From positions 558,001 through 622,000 of the forward strand of contig NZ_JACHEF010000001.1 of assembly GCF_014207355.1 (NCBI RefSeq): a DNA stretch of 64,000 bases, written 5' to 3'. Position numbers and translations under genes: made by a program. The notes under the pieces were generated by a model that was not told the DNA's origin, did no database searches, and was given only the letters and a program-made list of their open reading frames with translations. Shown here piece after piece: positions 32,933 to 40,758 of the stretch; position 1 is the first letter of the stretch, and every line of letters begins with the position of its first letter. The stretch comes from Mesorhizobium sangaii. Lineage in GTDB: Bacteria > Pseudomonadota > Alphaproteobacteria > Rhizobiales > Rhizobiaceae.

Positions 32933-33851
32933 GGTTCTCGGCCTCCGAACGTTCCACGCCAACCGCGACGCAACTGCCGATGACGAGGATGGCTCCGACA
33001 ATGGCCGTCATCGTCAGCCTTTCGCCCGACAGCGTCAGCAGCAGCGTCGAAGCAATCGGGGTGAGATAGGCGACGACCGCGACCTTGCCGCTGCCTTCGA
33101 GCTTCAACGCGCGTGACCAGAAGTAGTAGCCCAAGCCCATCGGACCGGCGCCGAGATAGAGGCCGAGAGCCAAGTCCGTGCCGACGGGCCAGGCGAAGCC
33201 GTCGCGAGCGCACCACAAGAACGTCAAGGCGACACCGATGAGCGACGATGGCAGCAACAGGCGATCCGACGAGGTGGCAACCCGTCCCACCATGATCGAA
33301 TAGAAGGCCATGCACAGTGCGGACCCGAATGCGGCGACATAGCCGACGAGATCGCCCTGGAGCCAGGATTGGTTACGGCCTCCCGAAATCACCAGTGCAA
33401 CGCCGATGAAGCCCACGACCGCGGCGAGGCCCAGCAGCACCGGGCGCCGCGGATTCTGCAGAGCGATGACCGCCGCCGCGACCATCAACGGCCAGGTGTA
33501 GGCCACCAGATTGGCCTCGATCACCGGCATCGATGCGAAGGCGATGTATTGCAGCACCATGGTGCCGACCAGACCGATGAAGCCGACCGCGAGAGACACC
33601 AGCGCGGGCCCTGCCGAAACTGGCACGGCCCTTTCCCCGCTCATCAACCGGATGGCGGCGAAGACGAGGGCAGCTCCTGTAAACTGCAGGAACTGCACCT
33701 GCGACACCGGATGGCTGGCCAGCAGGGATTTGCCGACCAGCGCATTGGTCGACCACAACGCCACCGCGCCGGCGGCAAAGACCAGCGCGGATACCGAGCC
33801 GGATCCATGCCCAGGGAGCCGGCGTGGACCTCTATCTCTGTGTTCGACCAT
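32925..33851 (-). CDS. EamA/DMT-superfamily transporter
   Basis: A 308-residue membrane protein with ten hydrophobic segments in two EamA repeats (about 20-150 and 165-300). Typical elements: ALWSTNALVGKSLLAS early, ANLVAYTWPLMVA at the end of the first repeat, and SGKVAVVAYLTPIASTLLL in the second. It probably exports an amino acid or metabolite. ATG at 33851 is chosen because codons before it come from a palindromic repeat element. Confidence 0.88.
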   Translation of the reverse strand: MVEHRDRGPRRLPGHGSGSVSALVFAAGAVALWSTNALVGKSLLASHPVSQVQFLQFTGAALVFAAIRLMSGERAVPVSAGPALVSLAVGFIGLVGTMVLQYIAFASMPVIEANLVAYTWPLMVAAAVIALQNPRRPVLLGLAAVVGFIGVALVISGGRNQSWLQGDLVGYVAAFGSALCMAFYSIMVGRVATSSDRLLLPSSLIGVALTFLWCARDGFAWPVGTDLALGLYLGAGPMGLGYYFWSRALKLEGSGKVAVVAYLTPIASTLLLTLSGERLTMTAIVGAILVIGSCVAVGVERSEAENHV

Positions 33852-33890
33852 GATCCTGTCCGAAAACCGGTTCCCACGTTCCGGGATCAT
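33850..33890. repeat. Palindromic element at the start of the DMT gene
   Basis: Arms ATGATCC (33850-33856) and GGATCAT (33884-33890) surround CTGTCCGAAAACCGG and a CCACGTTCC segment. It is one of the short palindromes common between rhizobial genes. It overlaps the ATG of the DMT exporter and ends next to the stop of the oxygenase gene. Confidence 0.75.
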
Positions 33891-33896
33891 GGCTGA

Positions 33897-34730
33897 TTAC
33901 CATGATTCCCTGGATCCGCCCGGAATCGGCGCCTCGGACGACGCCGGGACGGGATGCTCTTGTTCGAACCGGCGATAGGCCGGCAACTGGTTGTTCCAGA
34001 CGTCTTCGGCCAGTTCGCTGACCCATTCGCGGTCATGGTCGTTATCGGCGGCGAGATAGAACATGCGGTTGTCGTCGACATAGGGCTTGGCCACCGAGCG
34101 CTGGTTGAGCACCAGCGTGACGCGCTCGCCGAACCGGATCGGCGCGGTGCGATGCAGGACACCGAGAAACTGCCCAAGCGTGGCGTAGTTGATCTTGTGA
34201 TCAATGCGCATGACACGGTTGCGCGGAATCTCGCGGCCGGATTCGAGGATGGCGCGGCCGGTTTCGGAGTCGTCGCAGTAGATTTCGAGATGGCCGCCGA
34301 CCAGCGGATTGCTGATCGACAGCGGAATGAGCTCGGTGACCGGGACGCCATCGCAATGCCATTCCACGGCGCCATCCTTGGGATTCATGAAGGTCACCGT
34401 CGAGCCGACGATCGACAGCGGATAGGGCTCCAGCTTGGTGCCCATCATGTCGGAAAGCCGCTCCAGGCGCAGCTTGTCATGCAGCAACTCCTTGATCTCG
34501 GGGATAAAACGGTCGGCGCCGGTGATGAAGGTCAAGTCGAGGTGCTTGTGCACGGCATGGCTGGCCTTGAGCTTCAGAGCAGCCTCCTCAATTGCGGCAA
34601 GCAGTGCCGGATCATAGCCGTGCAGATATTGCGCAACGCCGAAACTCGACACTTTCCAGGCGGTTTCGTGACCGATGATGGCTTCGCGGCTCATCGCATA
34701 ACGCAGTTCGGGGATGGTATGGGCGTTCAT
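33897..34730 (-). CDS. Putative Fe(II)/2-oxoglutarate-dependent oxygenase
   Basis: A 277-residue soluble protein. It has the facial-triad spacing of the family: His-125 and Asp-127 in VEWHCDGVPV, His-193 in GVLHRTAPIRFG, and an Arg ten residues later for 2-oxoglutarate. Around these are GGHLEIYCDD and TLVLNQRSV, which fit double-stranded beta helix strands. Substrate unknown; hydroxylation of an amino acid or small acid is a reasonable guess. ATG at 34730 has CTGGAG upstream. It is divergent from a LysR regulator, which is probably its activator. Confidence 0.65.
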   Translation of the reverse strand: MNAHTIPELRYAMSREAIIGHETAWKVSSFGVAQYLHGYDPALLAAIEEAALKLKASHAVHKHLDLTFITGADRFIPEIKELLHDKLRLERLSDMMGTKLEPYPLSIVGSTVTFMNPKDGAVEWHCDGVPVTELIPLSISNPLVGGHLEIYCDDSETGRAILESGREIPRNRVMRIDHKINYATLGQFLGVLHRTAPIRFGERVTLVLNQRSVAKPYVDDNRMFYLAADNDHDREWVSELAEDVWNNQLPAYRRFEQEHPVPASSEAPIPGGSRESW

Positions 34731-34840
34731 TGTACTTCTCCAGGATGGGGGCAACACTTGATAAACAGTCGATTAGATCACCCACCCCTGTAAAATTAGG
34801 AATGCTGGTGCTAGTGTAAGCCCAGCTTAAGGTCGAAACC

Positions 34841-35782
34841 GTGCGTCTGCTCAGTCAGGTCAACCTCAATTCGCTGAAAATCGTGGAGAGTGCTGCGAGG
34901 CACGGGAATTTCACGCGCGCCGGCGAAGAACAGTTTATCACCGCGTCAGCGGTCAGCCAGCGCGTCAAAAGCCTTGAGGATCAACTGCGTTTCAAGATTT
35001 TCCAGCGCGGCGGCAATGCAGTGTCGCTGACGCCGGAGGGCGAGACTTATGTCTCGCGCGTTCGCGAGGCGCTGGAGCGGATCGTCGCCGCCAGCATGGA
35101 GGCGACCGGGCAATCGCAGGAGCATCTGTTGAAGATATCGGTGCTGCCGACTTTTGCGGCACGCTGGCTGTTTCCGCGCCTGCCGCTGTTCCAGCGGCAA
35201 CATCCCGATATTGTGATGCGGGTCTCGACATCCTACGCCACGCATGAATTCACGACTTCCGAGTTCGATCTCGAAATCCGCTATGGCGACGGCCACTTCC
35301 ACGGGCTGCGGTCCGATCTGCTGTTTCGGGAAGACCTGACGCCGGTGTGCAGCAGGAAACTCTTCCACGAAATCCTGGGCGACAAGCCGCTATCGAAGGT
35401 GAGGCCCGAAGATCTGCGCCACTTCACGCTGCTGCATTCCGACACATGCACCCAGAACTGGCAATCATGGCTCGACTTCGCCGGCGCCGGCTTCGTGCTC
35501 CGGGAGACCAAGAGCATCTATTTCGATTCCTGCATGATGTCCTACGAGGCGGCTAACGCCGGATTGGGATTTGCAGTGGCCAATCGTGCCTATATGGCCA
35601 GCGATATCCGGGCCGAAAGGCTGGTGGCTCCATTCAAGGTGCACCACCCGAATACGGCGGGGTGGTATTTCGTCTGCCCCGACAAGGCGCTGCACGCTCG
35701 CAAGGTATCGCTGTTCAAACAGTGGATCGTGGCGGAAGCCGCACTGACGCAGAACCAGTTGGACAGCGAGACCGCCGGCTGA
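34841..35782 (+). CDS. LysR-family transcriptional regulator (GcvA-like)
   Basis: A 313-residue regulator. N-terminal winged helix-turn-helix: LNSLKIVESAARHGNFTRAGEE, then TASAVSQRVKSLEDQL, in the GcvA style. The effector domain has LPTFAARWLFPRLPLF at its start, common to GcvA-like members. The start codon is GTG at 34841. It is divergent from the putative oxygenase gene with a 110-base gap that should hold its binding site; I could not pick one T-N11-A box with confidence. Confidence 0.93.
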   Translation: MRLLSQVNLNSLKIVESAARHGNFTRAGEEQFITASAVSQRVKSLEDQLRFKIFQRGGNAVSLTPEGETYVSRVREALERIVAASMEATGQSQEHLLKISVLPTFAARWLFPRLPLFQRQHPDIVMRVSTSYATHEFTTSEFDLEIRYGDGHFHGLRSDLLFREDLTPVCSRKLFHEILGDKPLSKVRPEDLRHFTLLHSDTCTQNWQSWLDFAGAGFVLRETKSIYFDSCMMSYEAANAGLGFAVANRAYMASDIRAERLVAPFKVHHPNTAGWYFVCPDKALHARKVSLFKQWIVAEAALTQNQLDSETAG

Positions 35783-35805
35783 ACTTCGAACAGCCCCAAC
35801 CGGGA

Positions 35806-36318
35806 TCAGGCGAAAGCCCTGCCCTCCTCGGTGCGCTGGAAGAGCATCAGGTCCAGACCCAGGCTTGGCCGTCCCAGGATGGTCAAGATCGTATGCGCCT
35901 GGCCGCGGTGATGCGTCTGGTGGTTGAAGACATGATCCAGCGCCGGTGCCAGCCTTTGCGAGACCGTGCGCATGTCCGAGACTGTCATGTAGGTGAAGCG
36001 GCCCGTCAACGCCTTGTCACTGAGGCCGCCGACCCAATCGACGATCCTCCTGTCCTCGGCTTCACGCGCCATCCGCAGGCCGGGCAAGCCCCGGTGGAGG
36101 ACGGCATCCAGCGTCGTCGGCGCGTCGCCCTCGCCGGTGAAGCGCTTCATCCAGATGCGGTCGGCTGTCAGCAAGTGGTTGAGCGTGCCCATCATTGAGC
36201 CGAAGAAGGCACCGACATTGCGGTTGAATTCCTCTTCGTCGAGTTCGGCCGCAGCATCGTAGATGCGGTTGTTGGCCCATTGATTATAGGCCGCAAACAT
36301 CATGAAATGCTGTCTCAT
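35806..36318 (-). CDS. DinB family protein
   Basis: A 170-residue four-helix protein. Metal-site His residues fit the DinB/YfiT fold: one in MGTLNHLLTADRIWMKRF and two in FNHQTHHRGQAHTILT. ATG at 36318 has GAGGGAAG upstream; a much longer reading is only an open antisense frame across the next gene. DinB proteins may bind nickel or zinc and often act in thiol transfer. It is divergent from a GST gene, which fits a thiol-related role. Confidence 0.88.
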   Translation of the reverse strand: MRQHFMMFAAYNQWANNRIYDAAAELDEEEFNRNVGAFFGSMMGTLNHLLTADRIWMKRFTGEGDAPTTLDAVLHRGLPGLRMAREAEDRRIVDWVGGLSDKALTGRFTYMTVSDMRTVSQRLAPALDHVFNHQTHHRGQAHTILTILGRPSLGLDLMLFQRTEEGRAFA

Positions 36319-36378
36319 GGCTTCCCTCGGCTCGCATCGATGCGGGGGCCTACCTAACCCGCTAGGACCCCAACGCCA

Positions 36379-37068
36379 ATGACCATTCTGCTCTATGACC
36401 TCGTCGGACGCGACGCGAGCCGTCCGTTCAGCCCGCATTGCTGGAAGGTGGCGATGGCGCTTGCCCACAAGGGGCTCGACTTTTCGACCGCACCGACGCG
36501 CTTTCTCGAAGTGCCCGCTGTCGAGGGCGGCGTTTCGAAAACCGTTCCGGTGATCCGCGACGGCGAGACGGTCGTCGCCGATTCCTTCGCCATCGCGCTC
36601 TATCTCGACGAAACCTATCTGGATCGGCCGACGCTGTTTGGCGGCGAAGGCGGCAAGGCGATGGCGCGCTTCATCGAACGCTGGTCGCAACTGACGATCC
36701 ATCCCTACGTCACCACCGCGGCGATCATCGACCTCCACGCCATGCAGGACGAGGACAACGCCGCTTATTTCCGCCAGAGCCGTGAGCAACGCCTTGGCAG
36801 GAAGCTGGAGGATGTCGTCACCGCGCGCGCCGCCGGGCTGGCAACATTCCGCGCCGCACTGGAGCCGCTGCGCTCAATGCTCGGCTACCAGCCCTACATC
36901 GGCGGCGCGTCGCCGCTGTTCGCCGACTACATCGTCTTCGGCGCCCTGCAATGGGCGCGTATTGCCTCGCCCTACCAGCTGCTCGACGACAGCGACGTGG
37001 TGGCGCAATGGTTCGCCCGCTGCCTCGACCTGCACGGCGGGCTGGCACGAAAGGTGGCGGCGGCGTGA
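36379..37068 (+). CDS. Glutathione S-transferase family protein (LigE/beta-etherase-like)
   Basis: A 229-residue GST. The N-terminal thioredoxin-like domain starts ILLYDLVGRDASRPFSPHCWKVAMAL, which is the beta-etherase/LigE-like subfamily, with VPVIRDGETVVADSFAIALYLDETY at the glutathione site. The C-terminal helical domain has FADYIVFGALQWARI. Likely cytoplasmic with a broad substrate range, perhaps aromatic ethers. Divergent from the DinB gene. Confidence 0.9.
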   Translation: MTILLYDLVGRDASRPFSPHCWKVAMALAHKGLDFSTAPTRFLEVPAVEGGVSKTVPVIRDGETVVADSFAIALYLDETYLDRPTLFGGEGGKAMARFIERWSQLTIHPYVTTAAIIDLHAMQDEDNAAYFRQSREQRLGRKLEDVVTARAAGLATFRAALEPLRSMLGYQPYIGGASPLFADYIVFGALQWARIASPYQLLDDSDVVAQWFARCLDLHGGLARKVAAA

Positions 37069-37152
37069 CGCCGTAGCGCCTGACCTTGGCGCTGGGCAGG
37101 CACGCGGGCCGTCAATCCCTTGCGGGGAAGGCCAGCTGCGAGATAGCCAAGC

Positions 37153-37419
37153 CTACTTGGCTGCCGCCTTTTTTGGCTTGCTGGTCTTTGTGGCAGGCTT
37201 CGCCACCTTGGGGGCGGCTTTTGCCTTGGGAGCGGCTTTTGCCTTGCCGGCGCCAGCTGCCTTTTTGGCCGCCGACTTCCCCCCGGCATCCTCCTGGTCG
37301 ATGTAGGCTACCGCCTGATGCCAATGGCGATCATGCTGACCGGCCGGTTGTCCCTCTTCCAGCCAGATCTGATGCGCGCGGTTGCGAATGCGTTCCTGAC
37401 GATCGTCTGCCATGATCAT
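37153..37419 (-). CDS. DUF2934 protein with a histone H1-like basic tail
   Basis: An 88-residue protein. The first 40 residues, DDRQERIRNRAHQIWLEEGQPAGQHDRHW, are a DUF2934 domain; the remainder is Lys/Ala/Pro-rich (KAAPKAKAAPK and similar). The tail is like the C-terminus of H1 and may bind DNA. ATG at 37419 has GGGAG at a good distance, and a second ATG lies two codons in. Function is unknown. Confidence 0.8.
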   Translation of the reverse strand: MIMADDRQERIRNRAHQIWLEEGQPAGQHDRHWHQAVAYIDQEDAGGKSAAKKAAGAGKAKAAPKAKAAPKVAKPATKTSKPKKAAAK

Positions 37420-37726
37420 GTTGTCTCCCTTCGGGCCGACTTCAGCGCGGCGCCGACACGCAACTATAGCAAGCAAAGCATCGCATTGCAGCCATCCGAT
37501 CTCGCCTGTTGTCCGCCTCATCGGCGCCGGCCTGACACAGAAACGCACAGCTGCTCCGGCCCTTCGCATCGCTGCGGGCGTTAGTTACTCTGAAAGCCAA
37601 GCAATTGGCTTTCCGTCCGCCTCGCTGACCATCCCTCGCCCCTTTGGCCTCACCCCTTGGCAATGGGCCGGGCGGCTTGTATAGAGCCCGCCACTCTCAA
37701 TTCCATTCTCATCACAAGGACGACCC
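37420..37726. other. Divergent promoter region, no gene seen
   Basis: About 307 bases between the DUF2934 gene and ndk. Open frames here have no motif or ribosome site. It must hold promoters for both genes; I see no clear consensus boxes or repeats. Confidence 0.5.
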
Positions 37727-38149
37727 ATGGCGCTCGAACGCACCTTTTCCATGATCAAGCCGGACGCTACCCGGCGCAACCTCACCGGCGCCATCACCAA
37801 GATGCTGGAAGAGGCCGGCCTGCGCATCATCGCCTCGCGCCGGGTCTGGATGAGCCGCCGTGAGGCGGAAGGCTTCTATGCCGTCCACAAGGACCGTCCG
37901 TTCTTCGGCGAACTGGTGGAATTCATGTCGTCGGCACCGACGATCGTGCAGGTGCTGGAAGGCGAGAACGCCATTGCCAGGAACCGCGAAGTGATGGGCG
38001 CCACCAACCCGGCCAATGCCGCCGAAGGCACCATCCGCAAGGTGCATGCGCTGTCGATCGGCGAAAACTCGGTGCACGGTTCCGATGCGCCGGAGACGGC
38101 AGCAGAAGAGATCAAGTACTGGTTCTCGGACACCGAAATCGTCGGCTGA
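37727..38149 (+). CDS. ndk: Nucleoside diphosphate kinase
   Basis: A 140-residue enzyme that moves the terminal phosphate between nucleoside di- and triphosphates. It begins [17 protein letters not shown], has the Kpn-loop region and the active site [18 protein letters not shown], followed by the phosphohistidine segment [12 protein letters not shown] (His in VHGSD). Length is standard. AAGGACG lies before the ATG. A strong terminator follows at 38179-38208, so it is monocistronic. Confidence 0.97.
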   Translation: MALERTFSMIKPDATRRNLTGAITKMLEEAGLRIIASRRVWMSRREAEGFYAVHKDRPFFGELVEFMSSAPTIVQVLEGENAIARNREVMGATNPANAAEGTIRKVHALSIGENSVHGSDAPETAAEEIKYWFSDTEIVG

Positions 38150-38178
38150 CACGACAGTCCAGACCTTTGAACCCCTGT

Positions 38179-38208
38179 AAAAAGGCCGGCGTTTCGCCGG
38201 CCTTTTTC
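38179..38208 (+). terminator. Rho-independent terminator after ndk
   Basis: Stem AAAAAGGCCGGCG with CGCCGGCCTTTTT around a three-base loop, with the T-run on the plus strand. It also has an A-run on the other side, so it could serve the convergent gene too. Confidence 0.93.
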
Positions 38209-38285
38209 ATTGGCGCAACGATCTGCGCCCATTGAGATCGTCAAGGCCAAGGCGACGGTGGCGCTGGGGTGACGCCGGACCGGAA

Positions 38286-39050
38286 TCAGCTTGCGGCGCT
38301 GAAGCGCAGGATCTCTCGGCCATGCTTGTCTGATATGACGAGCTTGCCGTCGCCGACACTGTATGACGCCGCCTTGGTCAAGGCATCGAACAGCGCCTTT
38401 TCCTCAGCCATCACTTCGGGCGCGCAGGCCTTGTAGGTCGAGCCGATGTCGCTGATCGCGATCGCCTGGCCTTCGACCTTGGCGGTGGCGAAATAGGTGT
38501 TGCAGGGACCGCTGCCACCCGCCTTGCCGGCCTCGCTGATCCTGAACGTGGCTTGCGGCGCGGAGATGGCGCCAATGCCGTCGACATAGTCGACCAGCCA
38601 GATCTGACCAATGACAGAAGCCGTCTGCTCGGCACTCGGCGTGACCATCTTCAGCACGATGGTCTGCGGCACGTCGGTCAGCGGATCGACCTGATGGCGC
38701 ATATCGGAGATGAACAGGAGCTTGCCGTCGACGGTAATGCGGGCTTGCAAGGCGTAGTTCATCTGCGACCGGATGACGGACGAATCGAATTTGATCTCGA
38801 AGCTGATCGGCACCTGGCCGGCCGGCTTCACGTTCTGCTCGCCGATGATCGTGGCCGGCGCGTCGGCGACCGAGACATCGGCAAGCTGGACGGAGAGCAC
38901 GGCACTTGGCGGCAAGGCGATGCGCTCGCGATAGATCACCTCGCCTCGAACGGTATTTTCGGCGGCAACAGACAGTTCCGGCACGGCCAATATGCCGACG
39001 ACCAGAGGCACGAAACCGAAGACGAAAAACTCCGCGATCCTCTCCAGCAT
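38286..39050 (-). CDS. YbaY-like plus META-domain exported protein
   Basis: A 254-residue protein with a signal or anchor helix (residues 7-30). The first domain (about 33-130) has GEVIYRERIALPPSAVLSVQLADVS and IPISFEI-type strands, as in YbaY lipoproteins. The second (about 150-254) has IWLVDYVDG, SGPCNTYFATAKVEG and MAEEKALFDAL, as in the META/HslJ domain. ATG at 39050 has GGGAG six bases upstream, better than the ATG two codons earlier. Probably periplasmic; members are linked to envelope stress and drug resistance. It converges on ndk. Confidence 0.85.
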   Translation of the reverse strand: MLERIAEFFVFGFVPLVVGILAVPELSVAAENTVRGEVIYRERIALPPSAVLSVQLADVSVADAPATIIGEQNVKPAGQVPISFEIKFDSSVIRSQMNYALQARITVDGKLLFISDMRHQVDPLTDVPQTIVLKMVTPSAEQTASVIGQIWLVDYVDGIGAISAPQATFRISEAGKAGGSGPCNTYFATAKVEGQAIAISDIGSTYKACAPEVMAEEKALFDALTKAASYSVGDGKLVISDKHGREILRFSAAS

Positions 39051-39146
39051 GACCATCTCCCTCGCCCCGGGCTGCCAATGCCCAAGCTGACCAACCGCGA
39101 TCAATTGGCCAAAGGATTGCGGTCAATGCATGGCTGCGACAGGATT

Positions 39147-39623
39147 TTATTCGGACGGTTTCCAGCGCTGTGCGGCCTTGGCGTCGGCTTCCTTGGCCTC
39201 GACCCAGCCGCCCTCGGAGCCGTCTGCGCGATGTTCCTTCTTCCAGAACGGCGCACGCGATTTCAGGTAGTCCATGAGAAAGTTCGCTGCCTCGAACGCC
39301 GCCTGGCGATGCGCCGATGCCGCCACCACCAGCACGATGTTGTCGCCTGGCGCGATCTTGCCGTGGCGGTGGATGGCGGTGAGGCCTTGTAGCGGCCAGC
39401 GCTGAACCGCTTCAACGGCGATGCGGCTGATCTCGGCTTCCGCCATGCCGGGATAATGCTCGAGTTCGAGTGCCGAGAGCGCACCCTGCTCGTCGCGGCA
39501 AAGGCCGGAGAAGGTCACCACGGCGCCGATGTCGGCGCGGCCTTGCGTCAGCCTGGCGATCTCTGCAGCGACGTCGAAATCTTCGCGCTGGATCCGCACC
39601 GTCGGCACCACGGCGGCCGACAT
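39147..39623 (-). CDS. moaE: Molybdopterin synthase catalytic subunit MoaE
   Basis: A 158-residue subunit that moves sulfur from MoaD to precursor Z. Typical segments: GAVVTFSGLCRDE, ALELEHYPGMAEAEI, AIHRHGKIAPGD, and the active site KSRAPFWKKEH. The start lies three bases after moaD. Fits the Mo enzyme at 27.8 kb as a user of the cofactor. Confidence 0.95.
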   Translation of the reverse strand: MSAAVVPTVRIQREDFDVAAEIARLTQGRADIGAVVTFSGLCRDEQGALSALELEHYPGMAEAEISRIAVEAVQRWPLQGLTAIHRHGKIAPGDNIVLVVAASAHRQAAFEAANFLMDYLKSRAPFWKKEHRADGSEGGWVEAKEADAKAAQRWKPSE

Positions 39624-39626
39624 GGA

Positions 39627-39884
39627 TCAGCCCCCGGTCATCGGCGGGAACAGCGCAATCTCGCGGGCGCCCGATATTTTCTCGCGATGCTCGACATGTT
39701 CCTGATTGATGGCGACGCGGATCACGTCGGGATATTGCAGCGCGTGCTCGTAGCCCTCGCCACGCGATTTCAGCCAGCGCAGGAGGTCGGCGACCGTCTC
39801 GATGCCGGCAGGCAAGTCGACGTCTTCCTCAGGCAGGCCGATCCGCTCGCGCACCCAGGCAAAATAGATGAGCCGGGTCGTCAT
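39627..39884 (-). CDS. moaD: Molybdopterin synthase sulfur carrier MoaD
   Basis: An 85-residue ubiquitin-like protein ending FPPMTGG, the double Gly needed for thiocarboxylation. The start is directly after pgsA, with one base between. It has the beta-grasp opening LIYFAWVRERIGLPEEDV. Partner of moaE downstream. Confidence 0.94.
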   Translation of the reverse strand: MTTRLIYFAWVRERIGLPEEDVDLPAGIETVADLLRWLKSRGEGYEHALQYPDVIRVAINQEHVEHREKISGAREIALFPPMTGG

Positions 39885-39885
39885 C

Positions 39886-40482
39886 TCACTCGTCCATGAT
39901 GTGCTTGAGGCCGGCGCGGAAATAGTCGTAGCCGGTGTAGAGCGTGACCAGCGCCGCGATCCACAGCAGCACCAGCCCGGTCTGGGTGGTCAGCGGGAAG
40001 ATCTTGTCGCCGGCCGGCCCCGCCAGCAGGAAGGCGATGGCGACCATCTGGATCGCGGTCTTCCATTTTGCCAGTTGCGTCACCGGCACCGAGACCTTGA
40101 GCGCCGCCAGATATTCGCGCAGGCCGGAAACCAGGATTTCGCGGCACAGAATGATGATCGCCGCCCACAGCGACCAGCCGGCGATGCCGGCATGGCGATC
40201 GGTATCGGCCGCCAGCAGCAGCAGGCAGGTGGCGACCAGCAGTTTGTCGGCGATCGGGTCGAGCATCTTGCCGATGTTGGAGGTCTGCTGCCAGGCGCGC
40301 GCCAGATAGCCGTCCAGGTAATCCGTGACGCTTGCGAGCAGGAAGATGATCAGCGCCGACCAGCGGGCGAAGTCGCTCGACTTCAGATGTCCCTCGAGAA
40401 AAAAGCACAGCACCACGAGCGGCACCGCGACGATGCGGGCGTAAGTGAGCATGTTGGGCAGGTTGAACGCGCGCTTGGCCAT
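39886..40482 (-). CDS. pgsA: CDP-diacylglycerol-glycerol-3-phosphate 3-phosphatidyltransferase
   Basis: A 198-residue membrane enzyme of phosphatidylglycerol synthesis. The motif DYLDGYLARAWQQTSNIGKML followed by DPIADK is complete. It begins with NLPNMLTYARIVAVPLVVLCF, typical of PgsA. It sits between uvrC and moaD-moaE on the same strand; the uvrC-pgsA-moaD-moaE order is one I associate with rhizobia. A second family member is at 8807-9397. Confidence 0.95.
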   Translation of the reverse strand: MAKRAFNLPNMLTYARIVAVPLVVLCFFLEGHLKSSDFARWSALIIFLLASVTDYLDGYLARAWQQTSNIGKMLDPIADKLLVATCLLLLAADTDRHAGIAGWSLWAAIIILCREILVSGLREYLAALKVSVPVTQLAKWKTAIQMVAIAFLLAGPAGDKIFPLTTQTGLVLLWIAALVTLYTGYDYFRAGLKHIMDE

Positions 40483-40594
40483 ATCTTCGGGGAACTCTTT
40501 CTGCCTGCCTACTCAAATCAGAAGCTGTTGTAGGGGGTCAACAGGCCAAAATCGATTGGCCAGCCGAAAAGTACCGAATCCGCGTCAAAGTGCG

Positions 40595-40756
40595 ATGCAG
40601 GTCGTTGTCCCAAAACCGCTGCGCACTTTTGGGCGACATGGACTCTTCCTTCATGCATGTCGTTGTCCCAAAACCGCTGCACACTTTTGGGCGACATGGA
40701 CTCTTCCTTCATGCATGTCGTTGTCCCAAAACCGCTGCACACTTTTGGGCGACATG
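40595..40756. repeat. Three tandem palindromic units, 58-bp period
   Basis: Units at 40595-40640, 40653-40698 and 40711-40756, with identical 12-base spacers GACTCTTCCTTC. Each unit has outer arms ATGTCG and CGACAT (the first unit has one change) and inner arms CCCAAAA and TTTTGGG around an 11-base loop. It starts two bases after the uvrC stop. Another copy is at 2118-2166. Units 2 and 3 are identical, so the array is recent. Confidence 0.95.
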
Positions 40757-40758
40757 CA

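Noticed and set aside
40595..40756. Regular 58-bp spacing suggested a CRISPR array
   Set aside because: Spacers are identical and only 12 bases long, units are palindromic, and no cas genes are present.
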